Assembly (NCBI RefSeq): GCF_001652275.1
Contig: NZ_LVZK01000001.1
Location: 992,001 to 1,056,000 of the forward strand
Length of the DNA: 64,000 nt
Source: Peptidiphaga gingivicola
Lineage (GTDB): Bacteria > Actinomycetota > Actinomycetes > Actinomycetales > Actinomycetaceae
Direction: 5' to 3'
The notes under the pieces were generated by a model. The model made no database searches. It was not told the origin of the DNA and was given only the letters and a program-made list of their open reading frames with translations. A program made the translations under genes and the position numbers. The first letter of the stretch is position 1, and each line of letters starts with the position of its first letter. Of this stretch, positions 24,444 to 33,660 are shown piece by piece.

Positions 24444-25331
24444 TCAGGCGGCGTCGGAATTGAGCAGCGCCTTGAGCGTGGTCGGCACCCCGTGCTCCGC
24501 GTTCGACGGCGCCGTGAAGCGCGCCGCAGCCAAGAGTTCCGGATGGCCATTTGCCATGGCAAAGGAAAGCTCCGCCTCTGCCATCATCTCGTAATCGTTG
24601 AGATAGTCGCCAAAAGCCGCTGTTTGGGCGGGAGATATTCCGAGAGACCGTTGCAGTGCGCGCAGGGCCGCGCCTTTGTTTGTCCCCTTGGCCATGACGT
24701 CGGCCCAGTTTTCCCCGGAGACGACGACGTCGTGCGAGTCGGCGAAATCCTGGACCAGCGGCAGCGCGAACTTCTTTGCGTCCCGCGCGTCGAAGAGCTC
24801 GACTTTAAGGACGTCGTCGTCGACGGCGGTCAGGTCGTCGACGACCTGGTTGACGACGTAGTACTTCTCGACGTTCTCCAGGAAGTGCGGATCCGTGGAT
24901 TCGACGTGGGCCGAGCGTTTGCCGCATACGACGACGCCGAGTTCCTTCCTGCCAAGGCTGCGGGAGCGATCCACGATGCCGACGACCACCGATTTGGCCA
25001 GCGTGGAGGAGTGCACTTCTCGCCCGTCTTGCACAACGAAGCTTCCGTTTTCCGCGATGATCGGCATTCCCGCGAGCTCTTGCGAGAACATCGCGGCGAG
25101 GGTGGCGTATTGTCGCCCGCTGGCGGGGATGAAAGCGATGCCGCGCTCGCGCATGGCATCTAGAAGTGGCCAGAAGTCGTCGGGAATGCGGCTGTCCTCG
25201 TCAAGGAGGGTTCCGTCCATGTCGCATACGACGAGGCGAAGGCTGCGGGCGAGCTTAACTGCCTCCGGCCGAAGCGGGCCGGCCTCGGCGCGCAGCCCGG
25301 CTGACGCCGGGTGCGGTGCGTGTGTTTCCAT
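24444..25331 (-). CDS. HAD-superfamily Cof-type phosphatase
   Basis: A sugar-phosphate or nucleotide phosphatase of the HAD IIB (Cof) group. Motif I is VVCDMDGTLLDEDSRI, motif II lies in PASGRQYATL, and motifs III/IV are KGTNKGAALRAL and AFGDYLNDYEMM. The cap domain occupies about residues 110-215. Cof proteins act on phosphosugars, flavin or pyridoxal phosphates; specificity is not visible. ATG 25331 gives 295 residues and avoids overlap with the nicotinamidase gene that ends at 25345; a longer start at 25415 would overlap it by 71 bases. The two genes are probably co-transcribed. Confidence 0.88.
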   Translation of the reverse strand: METHAPHPASAGLRAEAGPLRPEAVKLARSLRLVVCDMDGTLLDEDSRIPDDFWPLLDAMRERGIAFIPASGRQYATLAAMFSQELAGMPIIAENGSFVVQDGREVHSSTLAKSVVVGIVDRSRSLGRKELGVVVCGKRSAHVESTDPHFLENVEKYYVVNQVVDDLTAVDDDVLKVELFDARDAKKFALPLVQDFADSHDVVVSGENWADVMAKGTNKGAALRALQRSLGISPAQTAAFGDYLNDYEMMAEAELSFAMANGHPELLAAARFTAPSNAEHGVPTTLKALLNSDAA

Positions 25332-25344
25332 CGGTTTGTCGATG

Positions 25345-26325
25345 TCAGAGGGTGGGGGCGTCGTCAATGTCGGAGAAGTCGAAGTCGGTCTCGTCGGCGT
25401 CGTCGGAGAAGTCAATCTCCTCGTCGATGTCGATGTCGAAGTCGTCGAGATCGACGTCGTCCGCCTCGCCTGAAAGGCTCAGCCCGGCACCTAGCCCGGC
25501 CGTGAGCCGGGTCGCGAGATCGGGTTCCTCGCCGTCTTCGTCGAGGTCGCCGTACCGATCGCCGCCGTCGGAGTGTGGATCGCCGTCGCGGAGAGTTCCT
25601 TCTTCGCCGTATGCGTCGGCGTCGATGCCGTCCGCATACCCGCCGTCGGAACCGTAGAGACTCCCATATGCGTCCCCGCCGATCGCGCCCGCGAGGGACG
25701 CGTCGTCGCCCGGAATCGGGGCATCTTCGCCCTCCTCGTAGAAACCGAAGGCGCTCATAGAAGCCACCTGCTCAACCCCGGCTTCGTCCATCTCCGTGCG
25801 CGCGGCGATGCCGAGCTCCTCGCTGACGGGCACAGTCAAATCGGACAGGACGCGCGTGGGCCATCCGGCTTTCAGAGCGTCGAGGGCGGTTTCCTTCACG
25901 CAGTGAGACTCGGCTATTCCGACGACGTCGACCTCCTCGATCTCGGCGGCGCGAAGGATCTCCTCGAGGAAGCGGCCGTCGGCGTCGCGGCCCTCAAAGC
26001 CCGAATAGGCGGCCTCATACTCGCCCTTCTTCACGGCGGCGTCGATCGGCAGGGAGGCGACGGCCTCGTGAAGCTCGGCCTCGGCCGTTCCTGCGAGTGC
26101 ATGCGGGGGCCACGTGTCGATGAAATCGGGATCCTCCGAAAAGTGCGAACCCGGGTTGACGTGCCAGTCCTGGGTGGTGACGATCATCGCGTACTCGTCG
26201 GCGTTCTCGGTGACGAAGTCTGCGATCCTCTCGGCCGTCGCGTTTCCTCCCTCGACAGCCAGCGCCCCGCCTTCGCAGAACGTCGGCTGAACGTCGACGA
26301 TGATGAGTGCCCGTGTTTCGGCCAT
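25345..26325 (-). CDS. pncA: Nicotinamidase/isochorismatase-family hydrolase with acidic tail
   Basis: A 326-residue protein. Residues 1-~205 form an isochorismatase-like domain with the nicotinamidase set: Asp11 in IIVDVQPTF, a Lys in AVKKGEY (99/100), Cys142 in AESHCVKET, and metal ligands Asp53, His55 and His61 in TQDWHVNPGSHF. Nicotinamidase converts nicotinamide to nicotinate for NAD salvage. The last ~120 residues are not part of the family. They are rich in Asp, Glu, Gly and Tyr and end in an extremely acidic run (DVDLDDFDIDIDEEIDF). GGAGG precedes ATG 26325. The tail could bind a partner or metal; that is inference. Confidence 0.88.
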   Translation of the reverse strand: MAETRALIIVDVQPTFCEGGALAVEGGNATAERIADFVTENADEYAMIVTTQDWHVNPGSHFSEDPDFIDTWPPHALAGTAEAELHEAVASLPIDAAVKKGEYEAAYSGFEGRDADGRFLEEILRAAEIEEVDVVGIAESHCVKETALDALKAGWPTRVLSDLTVPVSEELGIAARTEMDEAGVEQVASMSAFGFYEEGEDAPIPGDDASLAGAIGGDAYGSLYGSDGGYADGIDADAYGEEGTLRDGDPHSDGGDRYGDLDEDGEEPDLATRLTAGLGAGLSLSGEADDVDLDDFDIDIDEEIDFSDDADETDFDFSDIDDAPTL

Positions 26326-26591
26326 GTTCTTCCTCCAAACCCCGTCGCGCCTGAGGACGGGCCGTTTTCCCGATACCGAGAATTCTAGCGGCCTTGCTTC
26401 GATCTGCGCCCGCCCGGCGGATGGGTACGTTCTTCGGGGTGGGCGTCGGAGCTTGGCACGCCCCTTTCGCCGCGCCGATCGCTTCTGATGCCGAGCTGAT
26501 CGGGCCAACATGCCGGGTCGAGTTCAACGTCGCGCAATCACGTCCATGTGTGCGCGGAAAGATGAACCGAGCCCCGCGGCGACGTAATCTT

Positions 26592-28406
26592 ATGTCTATG
26601 TCGCATATCCTCTCTGCAGTTGCATGGCCTTACGCCAACGGCCCCCGCCACATCGGCCACGTCGCGGGCTTTGGAGTCCCCTCGGACGTCTTTTCCAGGT
26701 ACATGCGAATGCGCGGCGAGGATGTGCTCATGGTTTCCGGCACGGACGAGCACGGCACTCCGATCCTCGTCGCGGCAGAGGCCGAGGGCAAGACCCCCAA
26801 GCAGCTTGCCGATGAGAACAACAGGATCATCGTCGAGGACCTTGTTGCCCTCGGCCTGTCCTACGACCTCTTCACTCGGACCACGTCCGTCAACCACGAG
26901 CACGTGGTTCAAAGCATGTTCGAGGTCTGCCGAGACAACGGGTACATGATCGTCCAGCAGCAGAATGTGGCCATCGATCCGGTGACCGGAAACACCCTTC
27001 CCGACCGCTACATCGAGGGAACGTGCCCCATATGCGGCAGCGAAGGGGCTCGCGGCGACCAATGCGACGTCTGTGGGAACCAGCTCGACCCTCAGGACCT
27101 CATCGATCCCGTTTCCAAGGTTTCCGGGCAGGCTCCGCGGTTTGAAGTCACGGACCACTATTTCTTGGACGTTCCAGCGTTGGCGGAGAAGCTGGGGGAG
27201 TGGCTCGACGACGTCGAAGCCACCGGCGAATGGCGCCCGAACGTCATCGTCTTCTCCAAACATCTCCTCGAAGACGTGCGCCCGCGGGCGATGACCCGCG
27301 ACATTTCGTGGGGCATACCGGTTCCGGGCTGGGAAGACCAGCCGAACAAGCGGCTGTACGTCTGGTTCGACGCCGTCATCGGCTATCTTTCGGCCTCAGT
27401 CGAATGGGCGCGCCGCCGCGCCGCGGCAGGGAAGGGAACCGCCGAGGACTGGCGCAAGTGGTGGAACGACCCCGAGGCGCTTTCGTACTACTTCATGGGC
27501 AAAGACAACATCGTCTTCCATTCCCAGATCTGGCCGGCTGAGCTGCTCGCATATAACGGCGAGGGCTCGCGCGGCGGCGAGCCAGGAAAGCTCGGACGCC
27601 TCAATCTGCCTACCCAGGTGGTCGCCTCCGAGTTCCTCACGATGGAAGGGAAGAAGTTCTCCTCGTCGAAGAACGTGGTCATCTACGTGCGCGACGTGCT
27701 CTCCCGATACCAGCCCGACGCCCTGCGCTACTTCATTTCCATCGCTGGGCCCGAGTCCTCGGACGCCGACTTCACATGGGCAGAGTTCGTGCGGCGCAAC
27801 AATTCGGAGCTCGTGGCCGGCTGGGGGAACCTCGTCAACCGCACGGCCGCGATGATCGCCAAGAACTTCGGCGAGATTCCGACGCCCGGGCAGCCGGAGG
27901 AGGTCGACGCCGAGCTGCTCGACGCGGTGCGCAACGGCTTTGCGACCGTCGGCGAAAGCATCGCCAACCACGGCCAGCGCGCGGCTTTGACCGAAATCAT
28001 GCGGCTCGTCGGCGAGGCCAACGCCTACGTCGCGAAGACTGAGCCGTTCAAACTCAAGGCTCCCGAGCAGCGTGAGCGCCTGGCCACCGTTCTCCACACG
28101 CTGGCGCAGGCGGTGTGGGATATCAATACGATGATGTCCGTGTTCTTGCCGCATTCCTCGAATGCGATCGATCGCGTTTTCGGAGGCAAAGGCGACCTCG
28201 CCCCCATGCCCCGTCTCGAGGAGGCCGAGGACCTCGACGGAGGCGACCCTTACCCGATTATCACTGGCGACTATTCGTCCGTCCGCCCCTGGGCGCCTAG
28301 CGAGGTCGCCCCCGGAACGCCCGTGGCGAAACCGACGCCGGTGTTCGCGAAGCTCGACGAAGCCGTGGTCGCGGAGGAGCTCGAACGCTTGGGGATCGAG
28401 GCGTAA
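26592..28406 (+). CDS. metG: Methionyl-tRNA synthetase
   Basis: A 604-residue class I aminoacyl-tRNA synthetase that charges tRNA-Met. The HIGH signature is at 20-23 ([11 protein letters not shown]). The zinc-knuckle region contains [18 protein letters not shown], and the second signature is [11 protein letters not shown], a variant of KMSKS that is common in this subgroup. The anticodon-binding helical domain follows. No C-terminal tRNA-binding EMAP-like domain is present, as in many actinobacterial MetG. Start is ATG 26592 or 26598. The tatD gene follows after five bases, suggesting an operon. Confidence 0.97.
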   Translation: MSMSHILSAVAWPYANGPRHIGHVAGFGVPSDVFSRYMRMRGEDVLMVSGTDEHGTPILVAAEAEGKTPKQLADENNRIIVEDLVALGLSYDLFTRTTSVNHEHVVQSMFEVCRDNGYMIVQQQNVAIDPVTGNTLPDRYIEGTCPICGSEGARGDQCDVCGNQLDPQDLIDPVSKVSGQAPRFEVTDHYFLDVPALAEKLGEWLDDVEATGEWRPNVIVFSKHLLEDVRPRAMTRDISWGIPVPGWEDQPNKRLYVWFDAVIGYLSASVEWARRRAAAGKGTAEDWRKWWNDPEALSYYFMGKDNIVFHSQIWPAELLAYNGEGSRGGEPGKLGRLNLPTQVVASEFLTMEGKKFSSSKNVVIYVRDVLSRYQPDALRYFISIAGPESSDADFTWAEFVRRNNSELVAGWGNLVNRTAAMIAKNFGEIPTPGQPEEVDAELLDAVRNGFATVGESIANHGQRAALTEIMRLVGEANAYVAKTEPFKLKAPEQRERLATVLHTLAQAVWDINTMMSVFLPHSSNAIDRVFGGKGDLAPMPRLEEAEDLDGGDPYPIITGDYSSVRPWAPSEVAPGTPVAKPTPVFAKLDEAVVAEELERLGIEA

Positions 28407-28411
28407 CTCTC

Positions 28412-29371
28412 ATGGGCGGCAATCGCAAGAAGCGGAGAACCTATCCGGATGTGCCCGAGCGCTTGGCTTCGGCCATCGTCGACAATCACACCCACCTGCC
28501 GGTTCGCGGAGACAGGGACTATGCGGCGCTGTCCTTCGACGTCGCGTCTGGGGTCGAGGAAGGCGCCGGCGAGGACAGCCAGGGGAGCATTCCCTGGCAT
28601 GTCGCCAGAATGGAGGCAGCGGGCGTTCGCGGGGCCATCACCTGCGGCTGCGACATTCCGACCCTTCAGCCGACCGTCGCACTCGCTGAGCGTTGGCCGA
28701 GCCTGTCCGCGGCGATCGGCATCCACCCCAATGAGGCGCCCCTTCACCGCGGAATAACTGAAGAGTCGCCGGACGGCATGGCCCACGGCCTCGATCCGTG
28801 GCACCGCGACCTTTCGCTGGAGGACGCCGTGGCCGAGGTCGCGGCGTTGGCCGTCAGCGCCGACGTCGTCGCCATCGGTGAGACCGGCCTGGATTTTTAT
28901 CGGACCGCCGCCGCTGGGAGAGCGGCGCAGGAAGAGGCCTTCCGCATGCATATCGAGCTTGCGAAGGATCTCGATTTGCCCATGCAGATCCACGATCGCG
29001 AGGCTCACGCCGAGTGCATGCGGATCCTTCGCGAATGCGGCGCCCCTGAACGAACGGTTTTCCATTGTTTCTCCGGGGACAGGGAGATGGCCGAGGTGTG
29101 CGCGGAGAATGGTTGGCACGCAAGTTTCGCCGGTCCGATAAGCTATCCGGCGAACGAGGCTTTGCGCGAGGCGTTCATGGCGCTGCCGGAGGAACTCATC
29201 TTGGTCGAAACCGACGCGCCTTACCTTGCCCCCGTGCCTTGGAGAGGCCACCCGAATGCGCCCTATGCCTCCGCCTATACGGCTCGTTTCATGGCCGACC
29301 TGCGCGGCGCCGACGAGGCTTCTTGGTGCGAGGCTCTGGATCGCAATGCACGGCGGGTCTACGGAGTCTAG
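28412..29371 (+). CDS. tatD: TatD-family metal-dependent hydrolase/DNase
   Basis: A 319-residue TIM-barrel hydrolase of the TatD family, with reported 3'-5' DNase activity. Metal ligands appear in VDNHTHLP (His-x-His), IGETGLDFYR (Glu), MQIHDREAHAE, TVFHCFSGD, and the final Asp in ETDAPYLAPVPWRG. It contains an extra loop of about 30 residues after HPNEAPLHR compared with short family members. It follows metG closely and is probably co-transcribed. Its TAG stop overlaps the stop of the convergent membrane-protein gene in the shared bases CTAG (29368-29371). Confidence 0.93.
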   Translation: MGGNRKKRRTYPDVPERLASAIVDNHTHLPVRGDRDYAALSFDVASGVEEGAGEDSQGSIPWHVARMEAAGVRGAITCGCDIPTLQPTVALAERWPSLSAAIGIHPNEAPLHRGITEESPDGMAHGLDPWHRDLSLEDAVAEVAALAVSADVVAIGETGLDFYRTAAAGRAAQEEAFRMHIELAKDLDLPMQIHDREAHAECMRILRECGAPERTVFHCFSGDREMAEVCAENGWHASFAGPISYPANEALREAFMALPEELILVETDAPYLAPVPWRGHPNAPYASAYTARFMADLRGADEASWCEALDRNARRVYGV

Positions 29372-30060
29372 ACCGCTCGGCGGTCGCCCTCTGCCTTTCT
29401 GCGGGGTTTGGACAGGCCGGCGGCTACAGCTTTGCTCTGCGCCCACACGGTTCGCCACAGGGGATCCGAGGAATCGTCCGCCCATCCATATGTCGCGTTG
29501 CTCCTGGCCATCGCGCCGGCGCCGAATAGGATGAGCGCGCCGCCGAACATCGTCCACAGGCCGGGGCCCACAGAGGCGTCTTGCCCGAGCGCAGCGACTA
29601 TGCCGAAGGAGGCGAGGTCGACGATCCGTCCGCATGCGATGACCGCGCCGGCTCCGGCTATTGCTGTGGCGGCGCTGCGCTCGCCGTAGCCGCCCGGGCT
29701 GCAGAGCGAAGCGGCGACGGCGACGGCGACGACGAGCACCGCGACGAGGACGAGGCTCTGCACCCAGAGCTCGGCGACGACGTCGAGGAAGGTGAGAGGC
29801 TCGGCGTCAGTGATGTAATCGAGAAACATCCCGGCAACTATGGCTATGCACGAAAGCGACGACGTTGCCGCGAAGAACAGCTGCATCTTTCGGCTCCGCG
29901 AGGCCGGCGGCTGGAAAAACGCGTCGGTCTCCGCGATGAGAACCGGCGCCCTCGTGTATTCGCGCGTCGGCGGCGAGGCGACCCTGTAGGCCGCCGGCGA
30001 CGCGCCGTGGCCGCCCGCGCGGCGAGGTTTGGGCGGAGGCGAGCCGGGATAGTCGTGCAT
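29368..30060 (-). CDS. Four-helix membrane protein, paralogue A
   Basis: A 230-residue protein with four predicted helices (about 60-80, 97-117, 135-155 and 167-187) and cytoplasmic tails. The N-terminal tail is Pro/Arg-rich; the C-terminal tail is basic. TM1 ends in AGMFLDYI and TM4 begins VGPGLWTMFGG, which align with the FLP and G-x-GFW/YL motifs of the four genes upstream (B-E). I take it as the most diverged member. ATG 30060 (MHDYPGS) is the likely start but lacks a strong ribosome site. Function unknown. Confidence 0.7.
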   Translation of the reverse strand: MHDYPGSPPPKPRRAGGHGASPAAYRVASPPTREYTRAPVLIAETDAFFQPPASRSRKMQLFFAATSSLSCIAIVAGMFLDYITDAEPLTFLDVVAELWVQSLVLVAVLVVAVAVAASLCSPGGYGERSAATAIAGAGAVIACGRIVDLASFGIVAALGQDASVGPGLWTMFGGALILFGAGAMARSNATYGWADDSSDPLWRTVWAQSKAVAAGLSKPRRKAEGDRRAV

Positions 30061-30132
30061 AGGTTCGACGTTAGCGACTCGAAACCCTTGTTGCCGCAAC
30101 GAAACCTGGGGAGCGCTCTACCTCGGGCAAAG

Positions 30133-30175
30133 GAGTGCCGCACGCGCGGATTCTTCTCCGTTGCGTGCGGCACTC
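30133..30175 (-). terminator. Terminator between membrane-protein genes B and A
   Basis: A 13-bp perfect stem (GAGTGCCGCACGC and complement) with a 17-nt loop lies about 40 bases past the stop of gene B. CTCCTTTGCCC follows on the minus strand. Confidence 0.65.
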
Positions 30176-30217
30176 GAGTCGACGTCGGTTGTAAGTTGTG
30201 TTGCGCATCAGTGCGCT

Positions 30218-30778
30218 CTAAGGCTCGGACTGATCTGCTTCGCTTGCAGCTCCCTGACCGTGGACTGCGGCGGCGTCGAAATCGGAGGCTTTGCTTTCAG
30301 CTTCGATCCGATCGGCCGTGTTCTGAACGACGAAGCCGGTTATGAGCATAAATACTCCGACCACGGTGAAGAGGATGAAGCCCATTCCCAATTGGTCAAA
30401 GGGAAAGTCGTCTCGTTTCATCTTTATGAAATCGACGATGCGTCCGACGACGAATGCGACTCCCGCCGTTACGCCTGCGCGCCCAGCTGTTTGTATCGAT
30501 GTGAGCTTTCCTCCCGTGACGAAGGTGGTGAGGCTGAACCCCAGGACTACGAAAATGGCGGCGATGCTGATGAATAAGCCCACCGTTGTGAACTCGCTGT
30601 GTCCCAGGGCCTTGAGCAATGTCATGTCGCTTATTTCGTCCGGCATGTCGTGCTTTTCGTCAAAGTCGCACATGGGGAGGAATAGCGAAACGACGCCCAC
30701 CAAGGCAGAGGTGAGAAAGAAAGCAAGCCCCGGCGCGGCTTGGGAAAGCGGTGTTTTACCCGCCTCCGAAAGCCGCAT
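30218..30778 (-). CDS. Four-helix membrane protein, paralogue B
   Basis: A 186-residue protein with helices at about 17-35, 66-86, 97-115 and 128-150. TM1 ends VVSLFLPMCDF (FLP motif), an acidic external loop follows, and TM4 starts LGMGFILFTVVG. It has no low-complexity tail, only a short acidic end. GC content is lower than in neighbouring housekeeping genes. It aligns in layout with genes A, C, D and E. Function unknown. The start at 30778 is the only sensible ATG. Confidence 0.75.
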   Translation of the reverse strand: MRLSEAGKTPLSQAAPGLAFFLTSALVGVVSLFLPMCDFDEKHDMPDEISDMTLLKALGHSEFTTVGLFISIAAIFVVLGFSLTTFVTGGKLTSIQTAGRAGVTAGVAFVVGRIVDFIKMKRDDFPFDQLGMGFILFTVVGVFMLITGFVVQNTADRIEAESKASDFDAAAVHGQGAASEADQSEP

Positions 30779-30926
30779 TGGACGTGTTATGCGTTGTACT
30801 CACAGCAGCAACCCAGCTGAGGCCGAGGGACGGGCAGAGCAAATGTGAGCGCTCTTTCAGTTTGGTCCCAGAGGCTCGCAGTCCGATTCCCGCCCGCCCC
30901 GGTCGGAGGGCTCAGCCGGTTTACGG

Positions 30927-31715
30927 TCACCAGGGCTGTTGCTGGCCGCCCCACTGCTGGGGGTAGCCGCCCTGCTGGGGATAACCCTGCTGCTGGAAGC
31001 CCGGATCTTGATAGCCGCCTTGTTGCGGGTAACCGCCTTGCTGCGGATAACCCTGCTGCTGGAAGCCCGGATCTTGATAGCCGCCTTGAGGAACGCCAGG
31101 CTGTTGCCCATAGAGGCCAAACTGTCCATCGCCCATCACGGCGCTCGGCCCGAAATTGTTTTGAGCTCTGACCTTCCCAGTTAAAACCATGGTGACGATA
31201 CCGCCAATTAAGATAAGGAGAGCGCTTAGAACCAGCAAGTAGAAACCGAATCCCAAAGAGGACGAAGTGGAGACATTGGAATTGTAGGAGCTGCCGGAGG
31301 CGTCGTCGAACCCATCCGCGATTTTCTTGTAATCATTGTAATAGCTGACACATATAATTAGAGAAACGGCTCCGAGGACGATGCAAGCGATTCCCGCTCC
31401 CTTCGCCAGCCCGATTTTGCCGTTCGCGAGAGCGGCAACGCTCAGCGCCAGAGAAACGATGATAGCTAGAATAGTAAAATATGCTTTGCCGGATCCGGGG
31501 GCAGTGGGATCGGATTTCGTTATCGCTTCGAAGAGGCTGACCCCCTGCGATTTTTCGTTCCCGTACGCTTCAACGGCCATTTTAATTAATGGAAGAAACA
31601 AGCCGATGAAGCCGATTGCTGCGCCGGCCGCCGTCGTTGCCAAACCGGGCATGAGACGCGAGCGCGCCGAGCTCCCGTTGGAGCGATTTGGCATGGGTGT
31701 GTTGTAGATGCTCAT
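30927..31715 (-). CDS. Four-helix membrane protein with Gln/Gly/Pro repeat tail, paralogue C
   Basis: A 262-residue protein. TM1 (about 23-43) ends GFIGLFLPLIKM; helices follow at about 75-95, 100-120 and 157-180, the last starting LGFGFYLLVL. The C-terminal ~65 residues repeat GYQDPGFQQQGYPQQG units, a Gln/Tyr/Gly/Pro-rich cytoplasmic tail like those on eukaryotic-type scaffold proteins and mycobacterial membrane proteins. The start is probably ATG 31715 (MSIYNTP). GC content is low for this genome. Function unknown. Confidence 0.75.
   Translation of the reverse strand: MSIYNTPMPNRSNGSSARSRLMPGLATTAAGAAIGFIGLFLPLIKMAVEAYGNEKSQGVSLFEAITKSDPTAPGSGKAYFTILAIIVSLALSVAALANGKIGLAKGAGIACIVLGAVSLIICVSYYNDYKKIADGFDDASGSSYNSNVSTSSSLGFGFYLLVLSALLILIGGIVTMVLTGKVRAQNNFGPSAVMGDGQFGLYGQQPGVPQGGYQDPGFQQQGYPQQGGYPQQGGYQDPGFQQQGYPQQGGYPQQWGGQQQPW
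30945..31090. repeat. Coding tandem repeats for the QQGYPQQGGYQDPGF tail
   Basis: The tail of paralogue C is encoded by near-identical DNA units (for example GGATAACCCTGCTGCTGGAA at two places about 70 bp apart), each giving PGFQQQGYPQQGGY-like peptides. This could vary in copy number by slippage. Confidence 0.6.
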
Positions 31716-31921
31716 AACACCGGATACTAGCGAATCAAAGGCGCTAGACGAAACGGTCGGAAAGGGGAGTTGTGTATTTTCGGCAGCATGTTGGCGCAAA
31801 CTCTCAGGAAAAATAGCTGGTGCTTGAGACGCCGGGCATCGCTACGAAAGCTGCGACAGAAAGGGGACCGCCTTCGCGACACTCCTTGGCCGCCCTTGGA
31901 ATGGACTTGGAATGAAAAAGA

Positions 31922-31962
31922 CTCTCGCTCGGGAATGGGCTTTGCCGATCTCCGAGCGAGAG
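31922..31962 (-). terminator. Rho-independent terminator of paralogue D
   Basis: An 11-bp perfect stem (CTCTCGCTCGG and complement) starts ten bases past the stop of gene D. On the minus strand it is followed by AGTCTTTTTCATT. Confidence 0.85.
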
Positions 31963-31971
31963 CAGAGAACG

Positions 31972-33573
31972 TCACTGGTCGGGCTTGGAAGGCCAGGCCT
32001 CTCCGTCGTTCTGGGGCGACGGCGCAGCTTCGGACGGTGAAGGGCTCGACGCCGGAGCCCCTTGCTGGGGGGATTGAGCTTGGGCGGGCGACTGCGTTCC
32101 CTCGGTCGGCATCCCTCCCGCTTGAGGGGCGCCGCCGGTCTGAGGTGCGTTGTCAGTCTGGGGCGCGCTGTCAGTCTGGGGCGCGCCGTCGGTTTCGGAC
32201 GTCGCCTCAGCTTGTGGAGCATGTTCGCTTTGGGGGGAGGTTTCCTGAGGAGACGGTTCGCTTTGAGGCGCCTGAGGCTCCTGTCCGTTCTGCGTCGGCT
32301 CGCTCTGCTGCCCTTGCATAGGCTGGCTCTGCTCCGGTTGGATCTGTTGGCCTTGCGCAGGCTGGCTTTGCGTGGGTGCGTTGTTCGGCGCCTGTCCGAA
32401 TTGTGCCTGTCCGAACTGCGGTTGACCGGAAGAAGCCTGCGGCTGGGGACGAGGAGCCTCTGGCTGACCGAAGGGCGCCTGTTGGCTGCCCGGAGCCTGC
32501 TGATTGTTGAACGGCTGCTGCGGGTCGTTCGGCTGTTTCTGCGGCGCACCGGGGCTTTGGAAGCTTGATGGCTGCCCATATGGCTGCGTGGGCTGCGCCT
32601 GTCCGTACGCCTGCGCGGGCGGGTTCGCGCCATATGGCTGCTGCGTATAAGGCTGCGCCGGCTGGTTCCCGCCATACGGCTGCGCTGCGGGGGAGCCGTA
32701 GCCCCCCTGCGTGAACTGCGGGGAGGCCGAAGGAGCCGACGGCGCCGAGGCCGGCCAGCGGGTTTCCTGAGCCGACTGCGCCGACATGGGAGGGGCTCCC
32801 GTGTAACTCGACCCCGCCGACTGGGCGAAAGGCGCCTGCCGCTCGAAGGGGGGCTGAGTCGAATACGGCTGGCCGTAAGGTTGAGCGGGCGGGAACTGAC
32901 CGGTCCGATTCTGGTCGCCCGGAAGCGGTTGCCCCGTGGCGCCTGCGGGCGGTGCAAGCGTCGATTCTTGGTTCGTGTAGGGGGCGGAGAGGTAAGAGCC
33001 GTCGGGACGAGCGTCGGAGTCGGTTCCCGCCCTCAGGCCGCTGATCAGCGTGAGAAGGCCTCCCAAGACGAGAATGATTCCGCCGATTCCGATGAGCCAG
33101 AAGCCGATTCCTCGAGAAGCCTCGTCGCTGAACTTCGCAGGCTGGAAGTTGACCGCCCAGTTGCTGACAGTGACGACGCCCGCGAGCGTCTGCGCCAGCC
33201 CGGCCGCAAGTCCGCCGGCCTTGGGTGATTTCTTCATGAGCGACGGGATGATTACGGCGACGACGGCGACGATGCCGACCGCGAGAGTCAGGGAGAAAGG
33301 CCCCATTGAGCCCTTGTAGTCGCCCGAGTTCAGCCATGAGAGGTTCCCCCTGTCGTCCTTGAAGTAAGGAAGAAAGAGGCCTATGACGGCGAAAAGGGCG
33401 CCGATTCCTCCGACGAGCGCCGCGATGCTCGTCTTCCCCGAGCTTGCCTTGGGCTCGGGGGCGGCAGGCGATTCGTGGCCCGCAAAGGGCGACGAATACG
33501 CCTGTTGATCGGTCGAATCCTTGCCGACCTGTCCGACGACCGTGGCATTCTGCGGAGGATACTGAGTGCTCAT
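31972..33573 (-). CDS. Four-helix membrane protein with very long Gln/Pro-rich tail, paralogue D
   Basis: A 533-residue protein. A short N-terminal tail leads to TM1 (about 47-67, ending VIGLFLPYFKDD), then helices at about 89-110, 118-140 and 155-180, the last starting RGIGFWLIGIGG. The remaining ~350 residues are a low-complexity tail rich in Gln, Pro, Ala and Ser, with PQTDSAPQTDNAPQT-like repeats. It has no catalytic domain. The tail is probably cytoplasmic and disordered. Start ATG 33573 lacks a strong ribosome site. It lies 87 bp from gene E and may be co-transcribed with it. Function unknown. Confidence 0.75.
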   Translation of the reverse strand: MSTQYPPQNATVVGQVGKDSTDQQAYSSPFAGHESPAAPEPKASSGKTSIAALVGGIGALFAVIGLFLPYFKDDRGNLSWLNSGDYKGSMGPFSLTLAVGIVAVVAVIIPSLMKKSPKAGGLAAGLAQTLAGVVTVSNWAVNFQPAKFSDEASRGIGFWLIGIGGIILVLGGLLTLISGLRAGTDSDARPDGSYLSAPYTNQESTLAPPAGATGQPLPGDQNRTGQFPPAQPYGQPYSTQPPFERQAPFAQSAGSSYTGAPPMSAQSAQETRWPASAPSAPSASPQFTQGGYGSPAAQPYGGNQPAQPYTQQPYGANPPAQAYGQAQPTQPYGQPSSFQSPGAPQKQPNDPQQPFNNQQAPGSQQAPFGQPEAPRPQPQASSGQPQFGQAQFGQAPNNAPTQSQPAQGQQIQPEQSQPMQGQQSEPTQNGQEPQAPQSEPSPQETSPQSEHAPQAEATSETDGAPQTDSAPQTDNAPQTGGAPQAGGMPTEGTQSPAQAQSPQQGAPASSPSPSEAAPSPQNDGEAWPSKPDQ

Positions 33574-33660
33574 AAGAGAATGGTATTCGCTGGAAGCCGT
33601 CGGCGGCATGGAACTCGCCACTTGTCCGCATTCTGGAAAGCTCTCGGGGGACGACGTCGA

